DNA from: Comamonadaceae bacterium
GTDB taxonomy: Bacteria; Pseudomonadota; Gammaproteobacteria; Burkholderiales; Burkholderiaceae_C
Assembly: GCA_947455145.1 (NCBI GenBank)
Contig: CANGME010000007.1
Location: 62,001-126,000 of the forward strand
DNA: 64,000 nucleotides
Direction of reading: 5' to 3'
The notes beneath the pieces were generated by a model. It searched no databases. It saw nothing but the letters and a program-made list of their open reading frames with translations, and had not been told where the DNA came from. Positions within the stretch are counted from its first letter, which is position 1, and each line of letters opens with the position of its first letter. Position numbers and translations under genes: made by a program. Below are positions 1 through 7,693 of the stretch, one piece after another.

Positions 1-501
1 GGTCGAGGTGCCGCTGCCCGACGAGGCCATGTTGACCTTGCTTGGGTTGGCCTTGCAGTAGGCGATGAACTCGGCTACGTTTTTAACCGGTACGTTGTTG
101 GCCACCACCATCACATTGGGCGTGCGCACAATGCCGGCCACGGGGGCAATGTCACGCATGAAGTTGAAGTTGAGTTTTTTGTAGAGCGATGCGTTGATGC
201 CGTGCGCCGGGTTCACCAGCAGCATGATGTAGCCATCAGGCGCGGCGTTGACTGCCGCCTCGGTGCCAATGTTATTGCCCGCACCGGGCTTGTTCTCCAC
301 GATGAATTGTTGGCCCAACTTGTCGGTGAACCACTGCGCCACTATGCGCGCAAGCACGTCGGTGGTGCCGCCCGGTGGGTAGGGCACGATCCATTTCACC
401 GGTCGGTTGGGGTAGCTCTGCGCGGTGGCAGTGCCCATGCCCATAAAGGCAATAAGGGTAGTGAGAGATGCGGTTGCGATACAGCGGACAAGACGTGACA
501 T
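1..501 (-). CDS. Bug-family tripartite tricarboxylate transporter receptor, partial
   Basis: This is a periplasmic solute-binding protein of the Bug/TctC family, which captures small carboxylates. The gene starts at 501 with an ATG and runs off the left edge, so only the N-terminal 167 residues are visible. They hold a signal peptide ending near TATAQ, the family opening SYPNRPVKWIVPYPPGGTTD (a ligand-loop PGG), then a NKPGAGNNIGT stretch and an APDGY motif, all diagnostic of the family. It is divergent from the iclR-type gene at 615 with 113 bases between them, so the regulator may control it. The ligand cannot be told from sequence. Confidence 0.9.
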   Translation of the reverse strand, partial: MSRLVRCIATASLTTLIAFMGMGTATAQSYPNRPVKWIVPYPPGGTTDVLARIVAQWFTDKLGQQFIVENKPGAGNNIGTEAAVNAAPDGYIMLLVNPAHGINASLYKKLNFNFMRDIAPVAGIVRTPNVMVVANNVPVKNVAEFIAYCKANPSKVNMASSGSGTST

Positions 502-614
502 CAGTGCTCCTAATCGGTTGAGTGATTTGCATGCGGTTGAATGAATCAGACCTGAATCAAATTATGAGCCCTGGAGTCGCTCCCTAAAATAGGAAGAACC
601 CACCCCTGCCTGCC

Positions 615-1457
615 ATGCCAGAAAAAACCGACTCAGTCCAAAGCATTGCCCGCGCAGCGCTGCTGCTGAGGACGCTTGCCACCTTTGAGTTCATGGGTGC
701 GTCGCTGCTGCAAATCAGCACGCTGACTCAGCTGCCAAAAGCCACCGTGCACCGCCTCCTGGCCGCGCTGATTGACCAGCGACTGGTGGAGCGCCCTGCG
801 GGCACGCGGTTTTACCGGCTTGGTACCGACATCTATGCCTTTGGCACGCCGGTGCGCGACGCCTTCAACTTGCAAGAGCAATGCCGCCCGTCACTTGAGC
901 GGCTGGCCAACTCCACGCAGGCCACCATTTACCTGGGTGTGCGCAGCGGTTACGACATGCTTTGCCTGGACAAGATTGCGGGGCAAGCGCACAACGCGTC
1001 TAACCTGCTGGAGCTGCATGACCGCTGGCCCTTGGGCATTGGCTCTTTCAGTTTGGCTTTGCTGGCGTTTTTGCCCGCGCGTGAAATTGCCGATGTGATT
1101 GAGTTCAACCAGCGGCGCATCAGCGATGAAGACACACTCACGTTTGAGCACATCCACGCCTCCATCACCAAAACCCGGCGCAACGGCTATGCCAAACGCA
1201 CGACTCGCTTTGCCAAAGGCTGGGCCGGTGTGGCCGCGCCGGTGTTTGACGAGCGTCAATACCCCATCGCATCGCTGTGCGTGGTGGCGCAGGCCAGCAC
1301 GATGAACGCCAGCACCATGGCGGCGCTGGCCACCCAACTCAAACGCGAAGCCGCGCTCATCACCCAATTGTATGAAGGTGCTCGCTTGCAACAGCAGCAA
1401 CAAGAGCGCTGGCGGCTGGCCGTTCGCGGGGCCAAGACGGCGCGGCGGCCTGAGTGA
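615..1457 (+). CDS. IclR-family transcriptional regulator
   Basis: A 280-residue DNA-binding regulator with the two-domain IclR architecture. An N-terminal winged helix-turn-helix (about residues 5-65, with the recognition region around LTQLPKATVHRLLAAL) is followed by an effector-binding domain (about 80-260). In the family that domain binds aromatic or other catabolic intermediates. It lies between a divergent Bug receptor gene and a co-directional unit of Bug receptors, monooxygenase and hydrolase, so it most likely controls this catabolic island in response to its substrate. No operator could be assigned with confidence. The gln/arg-rich tail is unremarkable. Confidence 0.9.
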   Translation: MPEKTDSVQSIARAALLLRTLATFEFMGASLLQISTLTQLPKATVHRLLAALIDQRLVERPAGTRFYRLGTDIYAFGTPVRDAFNLQEQCRPSLERLANSTQATIYLGVRSGYDMLCLDKIAGQAHNASNLLELHDRWPLGIGSFSLALLAFLPAREIADVIEFNQRRISDEDTLTFEHIHASITKTRRNGYAKRTTRFAKGWAGVAAPVFDERQYPIASLCVVAQASTMNASTMAALATQLKREAALITQLYEGARLQQQQQERWRLAVRGAKTARRPE

Positions 1458-1596
1458 GCGCTGAATAAGCGGTCGGGTGCACAGGTTCGGGTGCGACTTC
1501 TTAAATTCCGTATCATGGAACCTTAAAGCACACAAAAGAGGCGTCTTCTTTTAGACTTCGCCTATTCCCTGCCAGCCTATCCATCACAGAGACACC

Positions 1597-2601
1597 ATGC
1601 CCCATCACACACCTTTTTTGCGCTCGTTAATCAGCCTCGTGTTGCTTGCAGTCGCTGGTTTAGCCCAGGTACAGGCACAGGTTCAGGCACCCGCCCCAAG
1701 CCCCAGCCAAAGCTACCCCGCCCAACCCATCAAAATCGTCATCCCCTTCGCCCCCGGCGGCTCCAGTGACATCGTGGGCCGCGTTTTTGGCCAGTACCTG
1801 GCCGATTTCACTAAACAGGCTGTTGTGGCTGACAACAAGGCGGGGGGCAATGGCATCATCGGTACGCAGTTTGTCAAAGCCGCCGCACCTGATGGCTACA
1901 CGCTGGAGTTAACCACCAACACCACGCACGCGGCCAATGTGAGTCTGTTTAAGAAACTCCCCTATGACGCGATGAAAGACTTTGAGCACATTGGCATGTT
2001 TGGTTTGTCCGCCTCGGTGGCGGTGGTGGCCAAAGATTCCAAAATCAAGTCCATCGCCGATCTGGTCGCTTACGCCAAGGCCAACCCCGACAAGGTGTTT
2101 TACGGCTACTACAACTCGGCCTCGCAAATGACGGCCGCCCTGTTCAGCGTGCGCACCGGCGCGCCCATGACCGGCGTGCCCTACAAAGCCATCAGCAACG
2201 CCACCACCGATTTGCTGGGCGGGCAATTGCAAGTGTTGTTCATGGAGTACCTGCCCGCGTTGCCGCAGATCAAAGGCGGCAACGTACTGCCCCTGGGCGT
2301 GACAGCGGCTAAGCGCTACAAGGCCTGGCCGCACGTGCCCGCCATTGCTGAGAGCTACCCTGGCTACGAGATTGGATTTCACCTGGGCCTGGCTGCACCA
2401 GCTGGCACACCCACACCCATCATCAACAAGCTGCACGGCTGGTTGACGCAAGCCCTGGCCGACCCGGCGTTCAAGCAGCGTCTGGACGATTTGGGCATGG
2501 ACCCGGTGACCATGTCTCGTGAAGACTACCGTGCCTACAGCGCCAAAGAGATCACGCGCTGGGCCGAGTTCGTCAAAGCCTCCGGCGTTGAGCCGCAGTA
2601 A
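1597..2601 (+). CDS. Bug-family tripartite tricarboxylate transporter receptor
   Basis: A 334-residue periplasmic binding protein. A signal peptide of about 28 residues is followed by a short Gln/Pro-rich stretch and the family opening YPAQPIKIVIPFAPGGSSD. The APDGY motif and the C-terminal AAPAGTPTPIINKL block are also present. It is the first gene of a plus-strand run that continues with a flavin monooxygenase 56 bases downstream, so its ligand is plausibly the monooxygenase substrate (inference). No tctA/tctB membrane genes are nearby; family members are often orphaned in this way. Confidence 0.92.
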   Translation: MPHHTPFLRSLISLVLLAVAGLAQVQAQVQAPAPSPSQSYPAQPIKIVIPFAPGGSSDIVGRVFGQYLADFTKQAVVADNKAGGNGIIGTQFVKAAAPDGYTLELTTNTTHAANVSLFKKLPYDAMKDFEHIGMFGLSASVAVVAKDSKIKSIADLVAYAKANPDKVFYGYYNSASQMTAALFSVRTGAPMTGVPYKAISNATTDLLGGQLQVLFMEYLPALPQIKGGNVLPLGVTAAKRYKAWPHVPAIAESYPGYEIGFHLGLAAPAGTPTPIINKLHGWLTQALADPAFKQRLDDLGMDPVTMSREDYRAYSAKEITRWAEFVKASGVEPQ

Positions 2602-2657
2602 TTTCTCTAATACAAACGCTCCAAATTAACAGCACCACACTCCCAGAAGGACATCCC

Positions 2658-3809
2658 ATGCGCCTCGGCTACTTCACCATGCCCTTGCACCCCCTGCACC
2701 GCGACACCACAGAGACGCTGCATGAGGATCGCGAGACCATCATCTTCGCCGACCAACTCGGTTTTTATGACGCCTTTGTCGGCGAGCATTTGACCGACCA
2801 GGCAGAGAACGTCACCAACAGCCTGTTGTTTTTGTCATCGCTAATTTTCCAGACCAAAACCATCAAACTCGGCTCAGGCACATCCAACCTGTCTCACTCG
2901 CACCCCACCCTGCTGGCCTCGCAAGCCGCGATGTTTGACCACCTGGCCAAGGGCCGGTTTATCTTTGGCATCAGCCCCGGCGCGCTGGCCTCAGACGCTG
3001 AAGCGCTGGGCATGCTGGACCAAGACCGCAACAAACTCTTTGCCGAAGCCATTGATGTGATCTTGGCGATTTGGGAGCGCGAAGCCCCCTACGACATCGA
3101 CTTTCCCGACAACCGTTTCAAGGTCAGCACGGCAAAAACCTCGGTGCCCGACATCGGGCGTGGCTTTCTGATGAAGCCCTACCAGCGCCCCTACCCCGAG
3201 ATTGTGGGCACGGTGGTGGCCCCGCATTCCAAAGGCGTGATCGCCATGGGCCAACGCAACTTTCACCCCATGTCGGCCAACTTCCTCTCGCCGCATTGGC
3301 TGCCCAGCCACTGGCAAAACTACGCCGAAGGCAAGGCCTCGGTCGGCCAAGTGGCGGACCCGGCCGACTGGCGCATTGCCCGCACCGTGTTTGTGACGGA
3401 TGACGATAGTAAGGTTGACAGCTATGGACGCAGCGACGCCAACAGCCCCTACCGCTACTACTACCAGCAAATGCTGACCAAGATGCGCATGTCGAATCGC
3501 CATGTGATCTTTAAAAAACACAAAGACGAAGACGACAGCATGGTCACCCTAGACCGCTTGATGGACGAGCTGGTGATTGCGGGCAGCGTGAACCAGGTGG
3601 TCGATCAAATCCTGGCCTTGCGCGAGCAAGCCGGTGACTTTGGCGAGATCGTCTATGCGGGCATGGACTTGGTCGACTCCAAGCTCGGCCTGCGCTCCAT
3701 GGAGTTGATGGCGCACGAGGTGATGCCGCGCGTGAATGATGCTATCCGCCACAGCCAAAGCAAAGCCGAACGCAGTAGCGAAACCAGCACCCCGGCTGTA
3801 CCCGCTTAA
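2658..3809 (+). CDS. LLM-class flavin-dependent monooxygenase
   Basis: A 383-residue enzyme of the bacterial luciferase-like superfamily, a TIM-barrel that uses reduced FMN and oxygen to hydroxylate or cleave organic substrates. The N-terminus (MRLGYFTMPLHPLHRD, then a DQLGFYDAFVGEHLTD segment) and the KLGSGTSNLSHSHPTLLASQ strand-loop are typical of the group related to LadA, NtaA and limonene monooxygenase. An AGAAGG ribosome binding site precedes the ATG. The next gene, 12 bases on, encodes a flavin reductase, so the pair forms a two-component monooxygenase. The substrate is unknown; the adjacent hydrolase and Bug receptors suggest a soluble organic acid, ester or amide. Confidence 0.9.
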   Translation: MRLGYFTMPLHPLHRDTTETLHEDRETIIFADQLGFYDAFVGEHLTDQAENVTNSLLFLSSLIFQTKTIKLGSGTSNLSHSHPTLLASQAAMFDHLAKGRFIFGISPGALASDAEALGMLDQDRNKLFAEAIDVILAIWEREAPYDIDFPDNRFKVSTAKTSVPDIGRGFLMKPYQRPYPEIVGTVVAPHSKGVIAMGQRNFHPMSANFLSPHWLPSHWQNYAEGKASVGQVADPADWRIARTVFVTDDDSKVDSYGRSDANSPYRYYYQQMLTKMRMSNRHVIFKKHKDEDDSMVTLDRLMDELVIAGSVNQVVDQILALREQAGDFGEIVYAGMDLVDSKLGLRSMELMAHEVMPRVNDAIRHSQSKAERSSETSTPAVPA

Positions 3810-3821
3810 GAAGGACCCACA

Positions 3822-4331
3822 GTGAGCTTCACCCCCGACGATTTCAAGCGCTTGATGCGCCAGCACCCTGCCGCCGTCACCCTGATTGCCACCGGCCAAG
3901 CACCGAACCGAACCGGCCTCACTGCCACAGCCGTGATGTCCATGTCCCTAGACCCCATCAGCATCGTGTGTGCCGTTAACCGCGCCACCTACACGCACGA
4001 CCAAATTCTGAAAAACAAAACCTTCTCGGTGAACACGCTGGCACAGCATCAAATTGCCTTGGCCAAAACTTTTTCAGGCCAAACCAAGGTGGTTGGCGAA
4101 GACCGGTTTGATGAGCACGACTGGTTCCAGCTGAGCACGGGCGCCCCCGTATTGCGCAGTTGCCTGGTCAGCTTTGACTGCGAGTTGCTGCAGGCCATTG
4201 AGATTGGTACACACACCTTGCTACTCGGCAAAGTGGTGGCTGGGCAGCCCTGCTCAGACCCATTAGCGCAGCCCTTGATCTACCATGACGGCCAATGGGC
4301 TACGGTAGAAAACTGCCCAGCCGAGACCTGA
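3822..4331 (+). CDS. Flavin reductase (HpaC-like), monooxygenase partner
   Basis: A 169-residue protein of the FMN-binding flavin reductase family, which supplies reduced FMN to a partner monooxygenase using NAD(P)H. The characteristic segments are the GLTATAVMSMSLDPISIVCAV core strand, the KTFSVNTLAQHQ motif and the IGTHTLLLGKV strand. Translation starts at a GTG with a strong AAGAAGGA site; no closer ATG fits. Placement 12 bases after the LLM monooxygenase makes co-translation and functional pairing very likely. Confidence 0.92.
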   Translation: MSFTPDDFKRLMRQHPAAVTLIATGQAPNRTGLTATAVMSMSLDPISIVCAVNRATYTHDQILKNKTFSVNTLAQHQIALAKTFSGQTKVVGEDRFDEHDWFQLSTGAPVLRSCLVSFDCELLQAIEIGTHTLLLGKVVAGQPCSDPLAQPLIYHDGQWATVENCPAET

Positions 4332-4353
4332 ACACCTCTCACAACCAAAGGCA

Positions 4354-5343
4354 ATGACCATGAACAATCGCGCTACTGCTACTGTGTGGACTCAATGGCT
4401 CCTGAGTCTGTGTTTACTGGGCGGCCTGCCACTGGCGCAGGCCCAGCCCTACCCCAACAAAACCGTGCGCATCATCGAGCCCGCAGGCCCGGGCAGCGCG
4501 GTGGACACAGCCGCGCGCGAATTGGTGCCCAAGCTGGCTGAAGTGTTTGGTCAATCCTTCGTGATTGAAAACCGCGCCGGTGGAAACAGCGGCATTGGCG
4601 CGCGTGAGGCAGCCCGTGCCCAGCCCGACGGCTACACCCTGTTCCACGGCAACATCAACAACGCCTTGAACGACTTGCTCACGCGTGATGCGTGTTGCCG
4701 CTTGGGCACGGCCCTGGTGCCCGTCACCAGAGTGGTGACCAGCCCCTTGGTGATGGTGGTGCACCCCTCAGTCCCAGCCAAGACCTTGCAAGAGTTCATC
4801 AGCCTGGCCAAGAGCCAGCCTCAGGCACTCACCTATGCCTCGGGCGGTGCGGGCTCCATCACGCAGTTGCTCGGTGAGTTGGTCAAAAGCACGGCTGGCC
4901 TGCAACTGCGCGAGATCCCCTACAAGGCCATTGGTGCGGAGTTGCCCGACCTGTTGGCCGGCCACGTGATGGCCGCTTACTTGGCCCCGGTAGCGGTGGC
5001 ACAGCACATCAAGTCCGGCAAGCTGCGCGCGCTGGGCGTGGCGCATGACCGTCGCATTGGCATGATGGCCGATGTACCCACTTTGGCCCAAGCGGGCCTG
5101 CCCGGCGTGGAGGCCTCGGGCTGGAATGGCATCTTTGTACCGGCAGGTACGCCCACGGCCATCATCAACCGACTGCAAATGGAAATTGCCAAAATTTTTG
5201 ATCAACCCGCCTACAAACAAATGGTGACGGATCGCGGCTCCGAGCTGGGTGGACAAACGCCAGAAGAATTCGGTGCCTTCGTCCGAGCCGAGATTGCCAA
5301 GTGGGGCAAGGTCATTGCCGACGCAAAAATTCAATTGGAGTAA
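4354..5343 (+). CDS. Bug-family tripartite tricarboxylate transporter receptor
   Basis: A 329-residue periplasmic receptor with a signal peptide ending LPLAQAQ, the family opening YPNKTVRIIEPAGPGSAVD, a QPDGYTLF motif and a C-terminal VPAGTPTAIINRL block. A hydrophilic DACCRLG segment near residue 110 contains two adjacent cysteines, which is unusual for the family and could form a disulfide. It sits between the flavin reductase and an alpha/beta hydrolase whose start is only 2 bases beyond its stop. It is therefore clearly part of the catabolic operon. Confidence 0.92.
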   Translation: MTMNNRATATVWTQWLLSLCLLGGLPLAQAQPYPNKTVRIIEPAGPGSAVDTAARELVPKLAEVFGQSFVIENRAGGNSGIGAREAARAQPDGYTLFHGNINNALNDLLTRDACCRLGTALVPVTRVVTSPLVMVVHPSVPAKTLQEFISLAKSQPQALTYASGGAGSITQLLGELVKSTAGLQLREIPYKAIGAELPDLLAGHVMAAYLAPVAVAQHIKSGKLRALGVAHDRRIGMMADVPTLAQAGLPGVEASGWNGIFVPAGTPTAIINRLQMEIAKIFDQPAYKQMVTDRGSELGGQTPEEFGAFVRAEIAKWGKVIADAKIQLE

Positions 5344-5345
5344 GC

Positions 5346-6197
5346 ATGCCCCATCTCAAAATTCAATCAGCCAACATCTTCTATGAAGTCCACGGCGACA
5401 CCGGCCCGTGGTTGGCACTCAACGCCGGGGGGCGGCACCGCAGCGTTGAGATGGTGCCACTGGCCCAGATGATTGCGGCCCAGGGCTTTAGGGTGCTCAC
5501 GCATGACCGGCGCAACACTGGCGCATCTGACATCGTGATTGGCAGCGATGAGAATGACCTGCGCAGCGAAGATGAAATTTGGGCCGATGACCTCAACCTA
5601 CTGCTCAAGCACCTAGATGCGGGGCCCGCGTTCTCCGGGGGCTCGTCAGCCGGGGCGCGCCTGTCGATGTTGCTGGCGCGCCGCCACCCGGACGCCGTCA
5701 AAGGCCTCTTGCTGATGCGCATCACCGGTGGCGCTTTTCCCGCCCAGCGCTTGCCCAACATCTACTACGGCCAGTACATCAAGGCTGCACAAGAAGGCGG
5801 CATGGCGGCGGTGTGCAACACCGCGCCCTACCAAGAACGCTTGGCCTTGAACCCCAGCAGCCGTGAACGTTTGATGGCCATGAACCCGCAGGACTACATC
5901 CGTATCATGCAGCGCTGGTTGGATGCTTTTTTAAGCGGCCCCATGGTCCCGGTGATGGGCGTGCCCGAGGACGAGCTGCGCGGCTTGAACTTTCCCACGC
6001 TGGTGATCCCTGGCAATGACAAAACGCACTCCTCCATCAGCGGCAAAGCCTGCGCGCAATTGATTGCCAACAGCGAGCTGTTTGAGCTGCCGATCCAGGA
6101 CGAAGACCGCGACATCATCCCCTTCCCCGAGTGGCATCCGCATTACCCCGCCATCACGCAAAAATTCACGGCCTTTATGCGAGCGCACAGCGCATAA
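5346..6197 (+). CDS. Alpha/beta hydrolase
   Basis: A 283-residue alpha/beta-fold hydrolase. The nucleophile elbow is G-G-S-S-A-G (about residues 99-104), preceded by the DDLNLLLKHLDAG helix, and a catalytic His is likely in the EWHPHYPA segment near the C-terminus. The ATG at 5346 is chosen because the GGAG that overlaps the end of the upstream Bug gene is correctly spaced, and the family N-terminus (LKIQSANIFYEVHGDTGPW) begins there. It probably hydrolyses an ester, enol-lactone or amide made by the neighbouring monooxygenase (inference). Confidence 0.9.
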   Translation: MPHLKIQSANIFYEVHGDTGPWLALNAGGRHRSVEMVPLAQMIAAQGFRVLTHDRRNTGASDIVIGSDENDLRSEDEIWADDLNLLLKHLDAGPAFSGGSSAGARLSMLLARRHPDAVKGLLLMRITGGAFPAQRLPNIYYGQYIKAAQEGGMAAVCNTAPYQERLALNPSSRERLMAMNPQDYIRIMQRWLDAFLSGPMVPVMGVPEDELRGLNFPTLVIPGNDKTHSSISGKACAQLIANSELFELPIQDEDRDIIPFPEWHPHYPAITQKFTAFMRAHSA

Positions 6198-6214
6198 CTT
6201 CTAAGGACTTTACG

Positions 6215-7180
6215 ATGTTCAAAACCTTGCGTGTTGTATCTACGCTGTTGATCGCCGTGATTGGCGTTACCGCTCACGCCCAGCCCTACCCCAACAAGCC
6301 CGTGCGCGTGATCGTGCCCGCTGGCCCCGGCGACACCTGTGATTTGTTGATGCGCCTGATCGGCCCAAAAATCACCGAAAAAACGGGCCAGCCCTGGGTG
6401 GTGGAAAACCGCCCAGGCTCGAGCGGGCAACTCGGTCTGATGCTCGTCAAGCAAGCCGCTAACGATGGCTATACCTTGGGCTGTGGTCAAGGCGGCAACA
6501 TGGTCATCGTGCCGCTGTCTTACCAAAAAGTGGCTTACGACACAGTGAAAGATTTTGCGCCGGTGTCGTTGGTGGGCTCCAATTTTTTGGCCTTGGTGGT
6601 GAACCCAGATTTGCCCTACAAAACCACCGAAGAACTCTTGGCCTATGCCAAGGCCAACCCTGGCAAAGTCAGCTTCGGCACCAATGGTGAAGGCGGTTTT
6701 TTGCACTTCGCGACCGAGCTTTTTCGCGTGCAAGGTGGCTTTAGCTACCTGCATGTACCGTACAAAAGTGTCTCTGCCGTCATGACAGAAATTTTGGGCG
6801 GCCAGATCAACGCCACCTTGACCTCCTACCTGCCCGCGCAACCGCTGATCAGCGCAGGCAAAGTTCGCTTGCTTGGCATTGCCACGACTAAGCGCTTAGC
6901 CGACCAGCCTAATGTGTCCACATTGGCCGAAGCCTTACCCGGTTTTGCATCCGGCGGCTGGTTTGGTGTGATCGCCCCTGCGGGCACACCCCAAGCCATC
7001 ATCACCAGCCTGAACCGCGACATCAACGCCGCCTTGGCCCTGCCCGAGGTGATTCAGAAAATGAAGCTCTACGGACTGGAAGCCCACACAGAATCGCCCG
7101 AGTATTTCAGCGACACGATTCGGCGTGATTTCTCCAAGTGGGGCAAGCTGATCAGCGATATCGGCTTTAAGCCGATCTGA
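6215..7180 (+). CDS. Bug-family tripartite tricarboxylate transporter receptor
   Basis: A 321-residue periplasmic receptor. The start at 6215 has a TAAGGA site and gives a normal signal peptide ending VTAHAQ; the open frame further upstream overlaps the hydrolase and would add a non-signal leader. It carries YPNKPVRVIVPAGPGDTCD, a NDGYTLGCGQGG segment and the APAGTPQAI block. It is the third Bug receptor of this plus-strand unit and is convergent with the cupin gene, with a single base between the stop codons. Confidence 0.92.
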   Translation: MFKTLRVVSTLLIAVIGVTAHAQPYPNKPVRVIVPAGPGDTCDLLMRLIGPKITEKTGQPWVVENRPGSSGQLGLMLVKQAANDGYTLGCGQGGNMVIVPLSYQKVAYDTVKDFAPVSLVGSNFLALVVNPDLPYKTTEELLAYAKANPGKVSFGTNGEGGFLHFATELFRVQGGFSYLHVPYKSVSAVMTEILGGQINATLTSYLPAQPLISAGKVRLLGIATTKRLADQPNVSTLAEALPGFASGGWFGVIAPAGTPQAIITSLNRDINAALALPEVIQKMKLYGLEAHTESPEYFSDTIRRDFSKWGKLISDIGFKPI

Positions 7181-7181
7181 A

Positions 7182-7667
7182 TCAACCCACAGCTGTCAAG
7201 GTCTGCTCACCGGCTTGCACCGGTTTGGCATACACCAGCACGATGGACATGACGCAAGACTCCGTGCCTCGATTGATCCAGTTGTGCACCGTGCCGCGCT
7301 GCACCATCACGTCACCGGCCTTGAGGTGTACCTCTTCGCCCGTCTCCAGCTCCATGTCGATCTCGCCTGACAACACCGTGATGTAGTCAATCGTGTCGGT
7401 GCGGTGCACGCGCTGCTGAATGCCGGGCCTGAAGTCCAGAATACGAAACACGGTGCCGTTTTCAATCATCGTGAAACGCCCCTCACGCGCGCCCGCATCG
7501 GCGTGGCCGTCGTTGTTAGCGGGCGACACATCCGTCGTCCAGATGTTGGAAATAAAGGCCCCAGGCCGCCCCTCTTTAAAGGGCAAGCAGGGCACGTCCA
7601 TCAAAACCTTGGCCTTGCCCTGTGCATCATGCCCCGTGATCACGCGGCGAATTTTTGGTGCTTCCAT
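7182..7667 (-). CDS. Cupin-domain protein
   Basis: A 161-residue protein with one C-terminal cupin_2 barrel (about residues 75-145). Motif 1 is RVHRTDTIDYITVLSGEID and motif 2 is LKAGDVMVQRGTVHNW. The first motif lacks one of the usual paired histidines (H-R-T-D-T), so metal binding may be altered. A strong AAGGAG site precedes the ATG. It follows icmF by 26 bases on the same strand and is convergent with the catabolic unit. It could be an isomerase, dioxygenase-like enzyme or ligand sensor; the sequence does not decide. Confidence 0.85.
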   Translation of the reverse strand: MEAPKIRRVITGHDAQGKAKVLMDVPCLPFKEGRPGAFISNIWTTDVSPANNDGHADAGAREGRFTMIENGTVFRILDFRPGIQQRVHRTDTIDYITVLSGEIDMELETGEEVHLKAGDVMVQRGTVHNWINRGTESCVMSIVLVYAKPVQAGEQTLTAVG

Positions 7668-7693
7668 CGTTTATCTCCTTTAGTTTTAAATCT

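Noticed and set aside
1506-1520. TTCC-N7-GGAA as an IclR operator
   Set aside because: Short arms, and no second copy in the divergent region 502-614; could be chance.
1539-1563. Hairpin AGGCG...CGCCT between iclR and the Bug gene
   Set aside because: It is not followed by a T-run and contains a bulge, so termination or attenuation cannot be supported.
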